Below, one piece after another: positions 55,574 through 63,877 of a stretch of 64,000 bases of DNA (its first letter is position 1; the number at the start of each line of letters is the position of its first letter). The notes beneath the pieces are model-generated. The model was not told the origin of the DNA. It did not search any database and saw only the letters and a list, made by a program, of their open reading frames with translations. Both the position numbers and the translations under genes were made by a program. The DNA comes from Pseudopedobacter sp965218985 (GTDB taxonomy: Bacteria; Bacteroidota; Bacteroidia; Sphingobacteriales; Sphingobacteriaceae). The stretch spans positions 248,001-312,000 of the forward strand of contig CBDCMP010000006.1 of NCBI GenBank assembly GCA_965218985.1, in the 5' to 3' direction.

Positions 55574-56236
55574 TCATTTGGTCTTCTCTTCAAATTTTTG
55601 TCCCCATTCAGAAGGATTTCTCCTCCAGTCATTCAGCAATTCGATGTCATTTTTCAGAATGAAATGATGCTCCACTGCATAAGCTATCAGTGCGTTATAA
55701 TTCGATAGGCTGGAGAAACGACATTTTGCCTCAGCAAAATTCTCCGTTGTGCCATCAAAGCCATAATTAAAGATGGACACTAATCCTGCCACTTCATATC
55801 CGGCATCACGTAAAGCATGAACCGCCTGCAAACTGCTTTTTCCTGTCGAGATCAAATCCTCCACCACCACCACTCTTTGCCCGGGATTGATTTCGCCTTC
55901 AATCAGGCTTTGCGTGCCATGTTCTTTGGCTTTGGCTCTTACATAAATGAAGGGCAAACCCAATTCCTGAGCAACTAAAGCTCCTTGGGGGATTCCAGCT
56001 GTGGCCACACCAGCTATCACACTGGCTGATCCGAATTCCTCCTGCACCAATTCTGTTAATTTTTGTCTGATATAGGTTCTGATGGCTGGATGAGAGAGCG
56101 TGATACGGTTGTCACAATAAATTGGGGATATCCAGCCAGATGCCCAAGTAAAAGGATTAGTAGGTTGCAATTTAATTGCTTTTATTTGCAACAGGAATTC
56201 AGCAACTTTCTGTTCAATCTCACTTTTATTGTACAT
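55574..56236 (-). CDS. pyrE: Orotate phosphoribosyltransferase
   Basis: The PRPP-binding motif 'RVVVVEDLISTGKSSLQAV' and 'NPFTWASGWISPIYCDNR' identify PyrE, which makes OMP in pyrimidine synthesis. 220 residues. The ATG at 56236 is opposite and overlaps the ATG of the NUDIX gene (shared CATG). On its strand TATTTTTG lies at 56241-56248, only 4 bases from the start codon, so a leaderless message is possible. Confidence 0.95.
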   Translation of the reverse strand: MYNKSEIEQKVAEFLLQIKAIKLQPTNPFTWASGWISPIYCDNRITLSHPAIRTYIRQKLTELVQEEFGSASVIAGVATAGIPQGALVAQELGLPFIYVRAKAKEHGTQSLIEGEINPGQRVVVVEDLISTGKSSLQAVHALRDAGYEVAGLVSIFNYGFDGTTENFAEAKCRFSSLSNYNALIAYAVEHHFILKNDIELLNDWRRNPSEWGQKFEEKTK

Positions 56237-56840
56237 GGCTCAAAAATACAATATTTATATCAACGAAAAATCCCTAATTATAGTTAATTCTATTCCTGAT
56301 GATGCCGTAAACTACCAACAGATTGAGGTACAGGACTTTGATTTTGAAAAATTTTACAAGGATTTACATAACAATCCGCTCTCTTTATTCTACCTCGTCA
56401 CCGGTGAAGTGAAGGAGGTTTTCAAACGCATTAAAAGGGGAATCAGGGTGATAGAGGCTGCCGGAGGATTGGTGCTCAGTGAAAATGATAAGTACCTTTT
56501 CATCAAGCGGAATGGACGTTGGGATTTGCCAAAAGGAAAATTAGAGGAGAAGGAGAAAAAGAGAGATGCCGCTGTCAGAGAAGTGGAGGAGGAGTGCGGC
56601 ATCAAAGTGAAGAAGCTGGGTGAAAAACTGATCAAGACTTACCACGTTTATGAGAGCAGAGGTAAATTGGTGTTAAAGATCTCTCATTGGTATGAGATGC
56701 AGGCAAAAGGAAATCAAAGATTGGTGCCGCAACTGGAGGAAGGCATCACGGAAGTGAAATGGTTTACCAAATCTGATTGGAGTATCGTCAGATCCAATAC
56801 GTACGGTAATATCCTGGATGTGCTGGATAGGGTGAAATGA
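56235..56840 (+). CDS. NUDIX hydrolase
   Basis: The NUDIX box is complete ('GKLEEKEKKRDAAVREVEEE' followed by CGI). An N-terminal part of about 60 residues ('MAQKYNIYINEKSLIIVNS') is typical of the Bacteroidota version. The substrate is probably a nucleoside diphosphate derivative. The ATG at 56235 is preferred over the TTG at 56229 because it gives this conserved N-terminus. Confidence 0.88.
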   Translation: MAQKYNIYINEKSLIIVNSIPDDAVNYQQIEVQDFDFEKFYKDLHNNPLSLFYLVTGEVKEVFKRIKRGIRVIEAAGGLVLSENDKYLFIKRNGRWDLPKGKLEEKEKKRDAAVREVEEECGIKVKKLGEKLIKTYHVYESRGKLVLKISHWYEMQAKGNQRLVPQLEEGITEVKWFTKSDWSIVRSNTYGNILDVLDRVK

Positions 56841-56964
56841 CGAATTCTAATTTCTTTGAACTAATTTAGGTCAAAATTGGGTTTAATTCCCGATGTGCTG
56901 CGTAAAGAAAATTAAATTCCGTTTTGATTCGGCGAAGGTTCTGCCCCGAGGTAATTCACTGATG

Positions 56965-57429
56965 CTAGGAAAGGAAGGGCAAAGCTGCTGGCGGAACAAA
57001 CTGGGCCACATCTCCGCCGTAGCGCAAAATATCACGAACAATGGTGGAGCTAATGGAGGAATAACCCGGTTTGCTTACGATGAAAATGGATTCGATCTCC
57101 GGAATTAAGGCATGGTTCATTTGTGCAATGGCTTTTTCGTATTCAAAATCAGAGACTGTTCTGATGCCTCTGATCATGTGAGATGCTCCAATTTTCTGAC
57201 AGAAATTTACCGTTAATCCTTCATAAGTCACCATTTCTAATTTAGGTTCCTCTTTAAATACAGCGGTGATCATTTCTAATCTTTTCTCCGGACTCAGTAA
57301 AGATTGTTTACTGCTGTTCACTCCAATCCCTACGTAGATTTTATCAAAAAGCGGAAGGGAACGTTTGAGAATATCAACATGTGCTTTGGTAATGGGATCA
57401 AATGAACCTGGAAAAAGTGCTGTCTTCAT
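56965..57429 (-). CDS. coaD: Phosphopantetheine adenylyltransferase
   Basis: A 154-residue protein with 'ALFPGSFDPITKAHVDILKR' (nucleotide-binding T/HxxH region) and 'YSSISSTIVRDIL' (ISSTxxR). It forms dephospho-CoA in coenzyme A synthesis. It follows rsmD by 21 bp, the usual neighbour in bacteria. Confidence 0.96.
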   Translation of the reverse strand: MKTALFPGSFDPITKAHVDILKRSLPLFDKIYVGIGVNSSKQSLLSPEKRLEMITAVFKEEPKLEMVTYEGLTVNFCQKIGASHMIRGIRTVSDFEYEKAIAQMNHALIPEIESIFIVSKPGYSSISSTIVRDILRYGGDVAQFVPPAALPFLS

Positions 57430-57450
57430 GTGTGTTTATAAAATTACAAT

Positions 57451-57984
57451 TTAATTGATAAAGAAGCTGAAAGAGGAATAACCGTATTTTCTTTTTTCCT
57501 TAAAATTAGGATGGTTAGAAAGGTTTTGCATGCTCTGATGTTCAATGATCAACATGCCCTTCTCCTTCAATAAGTCTTTTTCAAAGACAATGGATGCAAT
57601 GTCAGGAATTCGGTTTAAATCATAAGGAGGATCTGCAAAGATGAGATCATACTGATCATCATCCTGATTTAAGAATTTAAAAACATCAGACTTTATGGGT
57701 TTAATATTAGCAAGTTGAAGCTCCTGACTTTGATTTTTTAAATGATTGTAGCACCCAAAAGCTTTATCCACTGAAGTGATGGCTATCGCTCCCCGTGAGG
57801 CGAATTCTAAACTGATGTTCCCTGTCCCGCTGAAAAGATCAAGTACTTGAAGGCCTTCGAAATCCATCTGATTTTGGAGGATATTGAACAGGGCTTCTTT
57901 AGCCATATCTGTAGTGGGCCTTACCGGAAGGTTTTTTGGAGGATTTAAACGAATTCCTTTCAATTTCCCGCCTATTATCCGCAT
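57451..57984 (-). CDS. rsmD: 16S rRNA (guanine966-N2)-methyltransferase
   Basis: The 177-residue protein has 'MRIIGGKLKGIRLNPPKNLP', the SAM motif 'VLDLFSGTGNISLEFASRGA' and the catalytic 'FADPPYDLNRI'. It methylates G966 of 16S rRNA. Its start overlaps the DUF3822 stop by 10 bp; order DUF3822-rsmD-coaD. Confidence 0.95.
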   Translation of the reverse strand: MRIIGGKLKGIRLNPPKNLPVRPTTDMAKEALFNILQNQMDFEGLQVLDLFSGTGNISLEFASRGAIAITSVDKAFGCYNHLKNQSQELQLANIKPIKSDVFKFLNQDDDQYDLIFADPPYDLNRIPDIASIVFEKDLLKEKGMLIIEHQSMQNLSNHPNFKEKRKYGYSSFSFFIN

Positions 57985-58793
57985 AAATGCAAACTTAGTA
58001 AGGAGAAAAAACGAGGCATCGCACCGTATAATCCGTCATAGGTTAAAGGCAGGCTTTCCTGGTCCACCAACTCCGTTTTTTGAAAATGGTTCTTTATTTT
58101 TTGATACGTGTTTTCTGTATGGGTAGCCCCGCTCAATTTAACCATTGATTTGGAAGCTTCCAGCTGATGTTGCTGGATCGCCAATAACATGAAATATAGA
58201 ATTTCATCGTCATTGGCATATTCAAACTGATTGTAAAAAAGAAATCTGCCTTCATTAAATATGACGATCTCCAAATCACCTGGTTTGATGTTCACAAATA
58301 ATTGGGCATCATTGATGTGACTGAAGGAGAATTCAACACCGGTGAAATAAGGAGTTATTTGAGGAAGGACAATAACCTTGTCGAAGTATTTGTTGACTTT
58401 GCTTAGCAGGCTGTTCTTCAGTGCGTAAACAACAACGAAATCGGCTTCTTCCGGAGAGCTTGTGAAAACAGCTTCATCATCAGCAACTTTCAAATAATTG
58501 CTGTAAACAGGCAAATCGCTCTCCTGATAGAGAGCTTTAGGAATAAAAGTGAATTTCTGAGTGTTTAAACTGATTTTTGTACGGGCAAAATTTGATTGCA
58601 GCAGTGTCCCCTCTATTTGATTAAAGATAACAGCAGGAATATAAGAAACCACCTTCACTGCTTTTTGTAAAGGATCAATCACAGCGTAATTGTGATCATC
58701 ATCACCTATCTCTATTAAAAGCTCATAAGCGGAGGCATTTGCAGGTTCAAAATCGGGTACAGCCAGGTGTATATTGTCATTCATGCTCAACAA
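57975..58793 (-). CDS. DUF3822 family protein
   Basis: A 272-residue protein with 'YELLIEIGDDDHNYAVIDP', 'FIPKALYQESDLPVYSNYL' and 'LSGATHTENTYQKIKNHF', matching the DUF3822 family found next to rsmD in Bacteroidota. The fold is thought to be actin-like (ASKHA). The function is unknown. A second Met nine bases in (58784) is an equally good start. Confidence 0.85.
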   Translation of the reverse strand: MLSMNDNIHLAVPDFEPANASAYELLIEIGDDDHNYAVIDPLQKAVKVVSYIPAVIFNQIEGTLLQSNFARTKISLNTQKFTFIPKALYQESDLPVYSNYLKVADDEAVFTSSPEEADFVVVYALKNSLLSKVNKYFDKVIVLPQITPYFTGVEFSFSHINDAQLFVNIKPGDLEIVIFNEGRFLFYNQFEYANDDEILYFMLLAIQQHQLEASKSMVKLSGATHTENTYQKIKNHFQKTELVDQESLPLTYDGLYGAMPRFFSLLSLHLCG

Positions 58794-58844
58794 AAGTAAA
58801 AATTTATCCGTTAGCCTATAGAATTATCACGAAATTTGAAAACA

Positions 58845-60242
58845 ATGGATATCGCCAATGAGCTCGCCAAGCATTTTCCGCACCAACCTAATTCACAGCA
58901 GCTTGATTTATTTCGGAAATTACAACAATTCATTCAGATGAGCGATGAGGACTCCTGCTTCATTTTAAGAGGTTATGCCGGCACCGGCAAAACTACCGTG
59001 ATGAGCGCTTTGATCAAGTCACTGCCAAAATATAAGATCAAAAGTGTGCTACTGGCACCAACCGGGAGAGCTGCCAAGGTGTTGAGTTTGTTTGCTCAAA
59101 AAGAAGCTTCCACCATTCATCGTAAAATTTACCGAAAGAAATCTACCTTCTCTTTGGATATGCATTTTAATCTGGCTCCAAACATGCATCAGGATACCAT
59201 ATTCATCATTGATGAAGCTTCCATGATTGCTGATGAATTAACCGATTACAGCGGGAGCGGTCTTTTGCAGGATGTGATCTCTTTTGTTTACAACCACCAG
59301 AACAACCGTGCTATTTTCATTGGTGACACCGCACAGCTGCCGCCGGTTGGTTCTCAGGAGAGCCCGGCTTTGGTGCCCAGCCACCTCAAAAAATTTGGTT
59401 TGAGGGTAAAGGGGGTTGAATTGACGGAAGTGGTGCGCCAGGAACGGGCCTCAGGCATTTTGTTCAATGCCACGGCCATTCGGGAATTGATCAGAACGGA
59501 AGAGGAATCTTTCCCATCGCTTAAAACTCAAACTTTTAAAGATGTATACCGGATGATGGGGGATAAAATCATAGCGGGTTTGAATTATGCCTATGATAAG
59601 TACAGTGAGGAGAATACCTTAGTGATTTGCAGATCCAATAAAGGAGCAAATAGGTATAACCAGCACATCAGGAATCAGATTCTTTGGCGTGAGGATGAAT
59701 TGACGGGTGGAGATTTGGTGATGGTGGTAAAGAATAATTACTTTTGGTTAGGAGAGGAGAAAGGAGGTTTCATTGCCAATGGAGATATTGGAAAAATCAC
59801 AAGATTGAAGAACATTCATGAAAGGTATGGTTTCAGGTTCGCTGATGTGCAAATCCTAATTGAAGATATAGATCAGGAACCTTTAAGCTGTAAGGTGATG
59901 CTGGATACGCTGTACGTAGAATCTCCCAATTTGCCTTATGAAAGGCAGAAAGTACTTTTTGATGAGGTGATGAAAGATTACGAAGACTTGCCCAGCAGAA
60001 AAGCGAAGCTGGAAGAGCTCCGTGCCAATCCCTATTTCAACGCCTTACAAATCAAATTCGCTTATGCAGTGACTTGTCATAAAGCTCAGGGCGGACAATG
60101 GGATGCTGTATTCATAGATCAGGGATACCTGACGGAAGAGATGCTGAATATAGATTTATTAAGGTGGCTTTACACCGCCACCACCAGAGCGTCAAAAGAA
60201 TTATTCTATGTCAATTTCAATGAGAAATTCTTTCCTGTTTAG
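58845..60242 (+). CDS. RecD-like superfamily 1 DNA helicase
   Basis: The ATPase has Walker A 'GYAGTGKTTVMSAL', Walker B 'TIFIIDEASMIAD', motif III 'FIGDTAQLPPVGSQESPAL' and the UvrD_C_2 motif 'YAVTCHKAQGGQWDAVFI'. The 465 residues are close to the core of RecD2-type helicases without the N-terminal extension. The ATG at 58845 is preferred to a TTG at 58836. It probably has a role in repair or replication restart. Confidence 0.87.
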   Translation: MDIANELAKHFPHQPNSQQLDLFRKLQQFIQMSDEDSCFILRGYAGTGKTTVMSALIKSLPKYKIKSVLLAPTGRAAKVLSLFAQKEASTIHRKIYRKKSTFSLDMHFNLAPNMHQDTIFIIDEASMIADELTDYSGSGLLQDVISFVYNHQNNRAIFIGDTAQLPPVGSQESPALVPSHLKKFGLRVKGVELTEVVRQERASGILFNATAIRELIRTEEESFPSLKTQTFKDVYRMMGDKIIAGLNYAYDKYSEENTLVICRSNKGANRYNQHIRNQILWREDELTGGDLVMVVKNNYFWLGEEKGGFIANGDIGKITRLKNIHERYGFRFADVQILIEDIDQEPLSCKVMLDTLYVESPNLPYERQKVLFDEVMKDYEDLPSRKAKLEELRANPYFNALQIKFAYAVTCHKAQGGQWDAVFIDQGYLTEEMLNIDLLRWLYTATTRASKELFYVNFNEKFFPV

Positions 60243-60243
60243 G

Positions 60244-60963
60244 TTAGACAGTGGAAACATACTCATTGCTCTCCCTATCAGACGAAGCCAAGGGCTGAAT
60301 ACCCTTGGGATTTTTTAAGGCTCCGCTTTTCCCGGAAACTGACGAATGAATGTAAAGGCCACAAATGATGAACACCATTAAACAGAATGAGCTCATGAGC
60401 AGATTAAAGTACCTCAGCTTGATACGTGAAGCATAAATTGCCTGCTTTGCCTGTGTTTCTGAATATTTTTGTTCCATATTCAGTTTCTGAAAGATATCAA
60501 TGATTTTTGTCATCAGCCGCATGCCTACATCACTCTTAATCACATTGATGGCACCAGAAATGTCTCCTGTCTTTTGAAGAGCAACTGTATGCTGCATCTC
60601 AGCTATTTTTTCATCGATCAACACATCCAGTTCCTTTAATTCTTCTGAATTTATTTTTTCCAAATCATAGCTGTTTATCATTTGAGCAAACCGTCTCCGC
60701 TCTAAGTCTAACCGGTAATTTGCTTTTTCAAAGGGTTCGAGATATTGTGAATCTCCGGTGATCAAATAGCCCCGTTGACTGGATTCTAAATCTTTTAAAT
60801 TATCGATCAATGATTTTGAGCTCTCTAAAAAATCGTATTTTTTTTCACTGATTTTAAAACTATCACTGATATAATTATAGGTGGTCAAATAAAACCACAG
60901 GTAACCAAACAGCATTAAACCGGCTAATGCAAGAAGCATGTAAATGAATGTCAGTTTTTTCAT
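60244..60963 (-). CDS. CHASE3-domain membrane protein without output domain
   Basis: The 239 residues hold an N-terminal TM helix (about 5-27), an extracytoplasmic helical bundle with 'LIDNLKDLESSQRGYLITGD' and 'YLEPFEKANYRLD' (CHASE3 signature), a second TM (about 187-208) and a short cytoplasmic tail ('SGKSGALKNPKG'). CHASE3 modules normally feed histidine kinases or cyclases; here no kinase, HAMP or GGDEF part follows. It may be a truncated sensor or a partner protein. Confidence 0.8.
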   Translation of the reverse strand: MKKLTFIYMLLALAGLMLFGYLWFYLTTYNYISDSFKISEKKYDFLESSKSLIDNLKDLESSQRGYLITGDSQYLEPFEKANYRLDLERRRFAQMINSYDLEKINSEELKELDVLIDEKIAEMQHTVALQKTGDISGAINVIKSDVGMRLMTKIIDIFQKLNMEQKYSETQAKQAIYASRIKLRYFNLLMSSFCLMVFIICGLYIHSSVSGKSGALKNPKGIQPLASSDRESNEYVSTV

Positions 60964-61076
60964 GTAAAGCGTTTAGTTTAACCTTTGGGGTTGGCTAACG
61001 TAAAGATAACCTAAAAAGATTAACAAATATAACTTATATGAATATCACCGATATTTTTTAAACCTTTATACCTCAC

Positions 61077-61118
61077 TCGGCACCTTTGAGTGTCAATGCC
61101 CGTTGTCAATGGTGCCGA
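61077..61118. repeat. Inverted repeat TCGGCACC/GGTGCCGA with inner direct repeat
   Basis: TCGGCACC (61077-61084) and GGTGCCGA (61111-61118) are perfect 8-bp arms. Between them TGTCAATG occurs twice. It lies 115 bp upstream of the CHASE3 gene start, so it could be an operator or a mRNA structure. Confidence 0.45.
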
Positions 61119-61348
61119 AAACGATTCTAGTAAAAGTGGAAAGACTCCTTGTTTTAAAAACAAAAGTTTGATGGATAAGGCAAATTTATGAATTGTAAAA
61201 AGGCAATTTACTTAGGATAGCTTTCGTTTCTCAACTTAATTTTACCATCACCTCAGTTTCTGTCTGTGTGTACACATACCGAGGAAGTTCATTGTAACAG
61301 AAAGGATATGTGCTGTGCCTGCCTTGCTGGTGTGACCTCTTTTTCCCC

Positions 61349-61397
61349 GAGGTGAGGCCGCTATCTGCGTCATGGCGACGGCAGGAGGCCTCTCATC
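61349..61397. repeat. REP-like palindromic sequence
   Basis: GAGGTGAGGCC and GGCCTCTCATC form imperfect arms around ATGGCGACGGCAGGAGG. The core GACGGCAGGARGC recurs at 63938-63949 near the right edge, where it is again in a small palindrome (TATGCTGACGGCAGGAAGCA), suggesting a family of intergenic palindromes. Confidence 0.4.
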
Positions 61398-61544
61398 ATC
61401 ACACTTAGTGGATCTCTTTTTTTATTTTTAAATCCTTAGAAGCCGTCTAAAAATGGTTGAATTGTTTTTTGTATAAGCCAATTTCTCCCGCAGATACGCA
61501 GATTTTTCACTTTGATGAACGATTAAAATAATAATTGATCTAAA

Positions 61545-61573
61545 TTTAGACAGACGCTCAGCACCTGTCTAAA
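61545..61573. repeat. Hairpin TTTAGACAG/CTGTCTAAA
   Basis: Perfect 9-bp arms around an 11-base loop, followed by ATTTATC. It may be a weak terminator or part of the neighbouring dispersed element, which starts 24 bases later. Confidence 0.5.
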
Positions 61574-61597
61574 ATTTATCTATTGCGCTCAAAAATA

Positions 61598-61707
61598 AGC
61601 TAGTGTAATTTAATCATAAAACAACGAAAAATCATCTTTTTAAATTACTTATTATCAATGATATCAATCTTTTTACTTTCTACTTTTAACTTTCTACTTA
61701 ACACTAG
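61598..61707. repeat. Dispersed MITE-like element, copy 2
   Basis: It starts AGCTAGTGTAAT and ends TTAACACTAG like copy 1 (37893-38024), with the same inverted ends and nearly identical first 75 bases. At 110 bp it is shorter than copy 1 because the TTTTTAAT run is absent. Both copies are intergenic. Confidence 0.8.
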
Positions 61708-61824
61708 AAGATTCTTACAATATAAATTTAAACAAGCTTAACCCACTTCGCTTAAGACTACCGACAGCCAGGGACATCGTCTTTAAGTACAATGCCGTTT
61801 TTAATGAAAGGATTATAGGATTTA

Positions 61825-62325
61825 TTATTTTATCCTAAAAGAATCTCTTCCGTAAAAGTTTTCTTCCGAAGCATATTCCTCATCATCAGGAACATACGTT
61901 CTGTAAACACCCAGTTCATAATCTCTATCAATGTTGTTTCCTTTACTATACCTGCTGGTTTTAACAAAAGTCGAATAGTTGATTTGATGAGCATGAACAA
62001 TTTCATGTTTCTCATCTAATTTCACCAATCCGATTGGAATAATCAGGTGATCCTCTCCATCTTTATTTAAAAATTCATGAACCCCTTCTGTGGTGGGTTT
62101 TCCGTAAGCTTCATGGCCTTCTTCAATCACATGCTCGTCCACCTCAACATCCAGGTAAACCACACGCTCTGCTGATTTACTCACTAAAAGTGCATCAACA
62201 GTTCCAACTTTACGATAGTCAACATCCTGAACTTCCCAATTTCTCACATCAGGATAATCTTCGGCCACCTTGTAACCAGATAAATCATGCAGGTAGTACA
62301 AGTCTTTATTTTCATCTTTCATCAT
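61825..62325 (-). CDS. PRC-barrel domain protein
   Basis: The 166 residues read 'DLSGYKVAEDYPDVRNWEVQ' then 'YRKVGTVDALLVSKSAERVV', a PRC-barrel pattern, with a tail 'SRYSKGNNIDRDYELGVYR'. PRC-barrel proteins bind other macromolecules; in this group they are often stress-induced. It follows the TM-protein gene by 16 bp, so they form an operon. Confidence 0.8.
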   Translation of the reverse strand: MMKDENKDLYYLHDLSGYKVAEDYPDVRNWEVQDVDYRKVGTVDALLVSKSAERVVYLDVEVDEHVIEEGHEAYGKPTTEGVHEFLNKDGEDHLIIPIGLVKLDEKHEIVHAHQINYSTFVKTSRYSKGNNIDRDYELGVYRTYVPDDEEYASEENFYGRDSFRIK

Positions 62326-62341
62326 ATATATTTTTAGGAAA

Positions 62342-62938
62342 TTAATAGTTATTGTTCATTTTCTGTAGCAAATCAGCCGCAGTATCATAAAAAGCCTTTA
62401 CCGTACTTTTCTGATCCAAAGTTAAATCATTTTCATCTACAGCTTTAGCATCGTTCATCAGGTTTTCACTTTCAGCACCTAAATCCGGGAATTTTGCTTG
62501 TTGAATGGTGCTTAATGCCCTTGCTATAATGGTATTTGCCTTTCTGATGTCGTCCGCATGTGTGGTAGCTGCAGGGTTTTCTGTAATCTGTTGAGAAAGT
62601 TGTTTCGCTTCATTTAAATCAGCGCTAACATCCACCCCGGTTTTACTCGCCATGGCCTCTGTTGCATTGGCTAATTTGGTTAATGCTTCATGACTGTATT
62701 CATGGTCTAAAGACATGCTATCAGTATCCCCTTTAACAAAATTGATGTATGCCGTAACTGCATCGTTTGTTGTTTGATGATCCATTGCCATAGCAGTAGT
62801 ATCTGCGCTGTCATTAACCAATTGGCTGTTCATTTTATCTTTAAACACAAAGAAGTAAAGAATAAGGGCAAGGATCACAAGCCCGATTAATACCCAGGGC
62901 CAAATTGGTTTTTTCTTTTCAATTTTAATTTCTGCCAT
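62342..62938 (-). CDS. Membrane-anchored helical protein of unknown function
   Basis: A single N-terminal TM helix ('IWPWVLIGLVILALILYFFV') follows a lysine-rich leader 'MAEIKIEKKK'. The extracytoplasmic part is helical and alanine-rich, with 'HEALTKLANATEAMASKTG' and 'ARALSTIQQAKFPDLGAES'. No known family seen. It is paired with the PRC-barrel gene; together they may be a stress-related pair. Confidence 0.65.
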   Translation of the reverse strand: MAEIKIEKKKPIWPWVLIGLVILALILYFFVFKDKMNSQLVNDSADTTAMAMDHQTTNDAVTAYINFVKGDTDSMSLDHEYSHEALTKLANATEAMASKTGVDVSADLNEAKQLSQQITENPAATTHADDIRKANTIIARALSTIQQAKFPDLGAESENLMNDAKAVDENDLTLDQKSTVKAFYDTAADLLQKMNNNY

Positions 62939-63441
62939 AATGTTGTTTTTAGTGAATAATGGTTGTTGATTAATGATTTAATCGACATAAATAGCATAAG
63001 AACCATGCCGAAGTCATAAAATCATCGCAAAGTTGGTTTTACAGGGGTACATCTGAATATAGCCAATCAATTCGAGGGTTGGCATTTTCATTTGTTGGGT
63101 AACAATTCGCATTTGCAGAGTTACAAATGTTTTTTGTTGGGTTACAATTTCCATTTGTTGGGTTACAAATGCTTTTTGTTGAGTAACAAATTACTTTTGT
63201 TGGATTACAATTTCTATTTGTTGGGTTACAAATGCTTTTTGTTGGGTTACAATTTCCATTTGTTGGGTTACAAATTACTTTTGCTGGGTAACAAATGCTT
63301 TTTGTTGGGTTACAAATCACTTTTGCAGGCTTGCATTTTCCTTTTATTAGGTGACATTTGGCGTTTGCTGGGTAAATATTATTAGATTTAATAATTGAAG
63401 ATTAAAATTTAGAACGGGTAAATTTGAAAAGCTAATTTTGA
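62939..63441. other. Gene-free interval dominated by a 21-bp tandem array
   Basis: Apart from the array at 63071-63385 it holds only AT-rich flanks. Open frames on both strands through the array arise from the 21-bp (7-codon) period and are not supported as genes. Confidence 0.6.
63071..63385. repeat. 21-bp tandem array, about 15 units
   Basis: Units start every 21 bases from 63093 (63093, 63114, 63135 ... 63366) with the common part TGTTGGGTTACAA; outer units at both ends are degenerate. Second halves fall into types (ATTTCCATT, ATGCTTTT, ATTACTTT) that alternate, giving a higher-order pattern of about 42 or 63 bp. There is no spacer sequence, so it is not a CRISPR. The period equals two turns of B-DNA. 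Confidence 0.9.
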
Positions 63442-63675
63442 AAGTTATCATCAGGTAATTCGGATAGTAATTTCAGTTTTGAAGAGCTTAAGAAGGTTTT
63501 ATTGAATTTGGGTTTTGAGGAAAGAAATGCTGGAGGCAGTCATATCATTTATACAAAGCCGAATATTGAGGAAATAATAAACATCCAACCTAATGGAGCA
63601 AAGGCAAAAGCTTATCAAGTTAAACAGGTAAGAGGAATGATTTTAAAATATAAACTATTTAAGGATGGCGACTAA
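63442..63675 (+). pseudogene. hicA: HicA-type toxin reading frame without a start codon
   Basis: The frame reads 'SFEELKKVLLNLGFEERNAG' and 'GSHIIYTKPNIEEI', then 'QPNGAKAKAYQVKQVRGM', a HicA mRNA-interferase fold with the catalytic His in 'GGSHIIY'. Immediately upstream in frame is a TGA (63439-63441). A TTG at 63438 is one frame off; removing one A from the AAA at 63441-63443 would join it and give a normal protein of about 78 residues. As read, the gene lacks a start. The end overlaps hicB by 11 bp. Confidence 0.7.
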
Positions 63676-63877
63676 ATATGAACTAATTATCTATTGGAGC
63701 GAAGAAGACCAATCTTTTATTGCTGAGGTACCAGAATTGCCTGGGTGTATGGCTGATGGCGAAAGTTATTTAGACGCAGTAAGAAATGTTGAAGTTATAA
63801 TTGATCAATGGATGGCGACCGCAAAAGATTTGGGTAGAGATATTCCTGAGCCGAAAGGAAAGCTAATGTTTGCTTGA
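63665..63877 (+). CDS. hicB: HicB-family antitoxin
   Basis: The 70-residue protein has 'SFIAEVPELPGCMADGESYL', the partial RNase-H-like HicB fold, and 'NVEVIIDQWMATAKDLGR'. It neutralises HicA and usually represses its own operon. There is no added ribbon-helix-helix DNA-binding domain at this length. The ATG lies inside the HicA end, indicating coupled translation. Confidence 0.9.
   Translation: MATKYELIIYWSEEDQSFIAEVPELPGCMADGESYLDAVRNVEVIIDQWMATAKDLGRDIPEPKGKLMFA

Larger units (their letters stand above)
60964..61824. other. Gene-free 861-bp interval rich in inverted repeats
   Basis: No protein frame is supported. It holds an 8-bp-arm inverted repeat (61077-61118), a REP-like palindrome (61349-61397), a 9-bp-arm hairpin (61545-61573), copy 2 of the dispersed element (61598-61707), and a weak inverted repeat near 61752-61787. 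It divides the housekeeping block from the last region. Confidence 0.7.

Noticed and set aside
63039..63385. Cysteine-asparagine-rich or leucine-rich proteins encoded by the 21-bp array
   Set aside because: A 21-bp period keeps all frames open without selection; both strands show equally long frames and neither has other gene features.
63071..63385. CRISPR array
   Set aside because: Units are contiguous and 21 bp long with no unique spacers and no cas genes.
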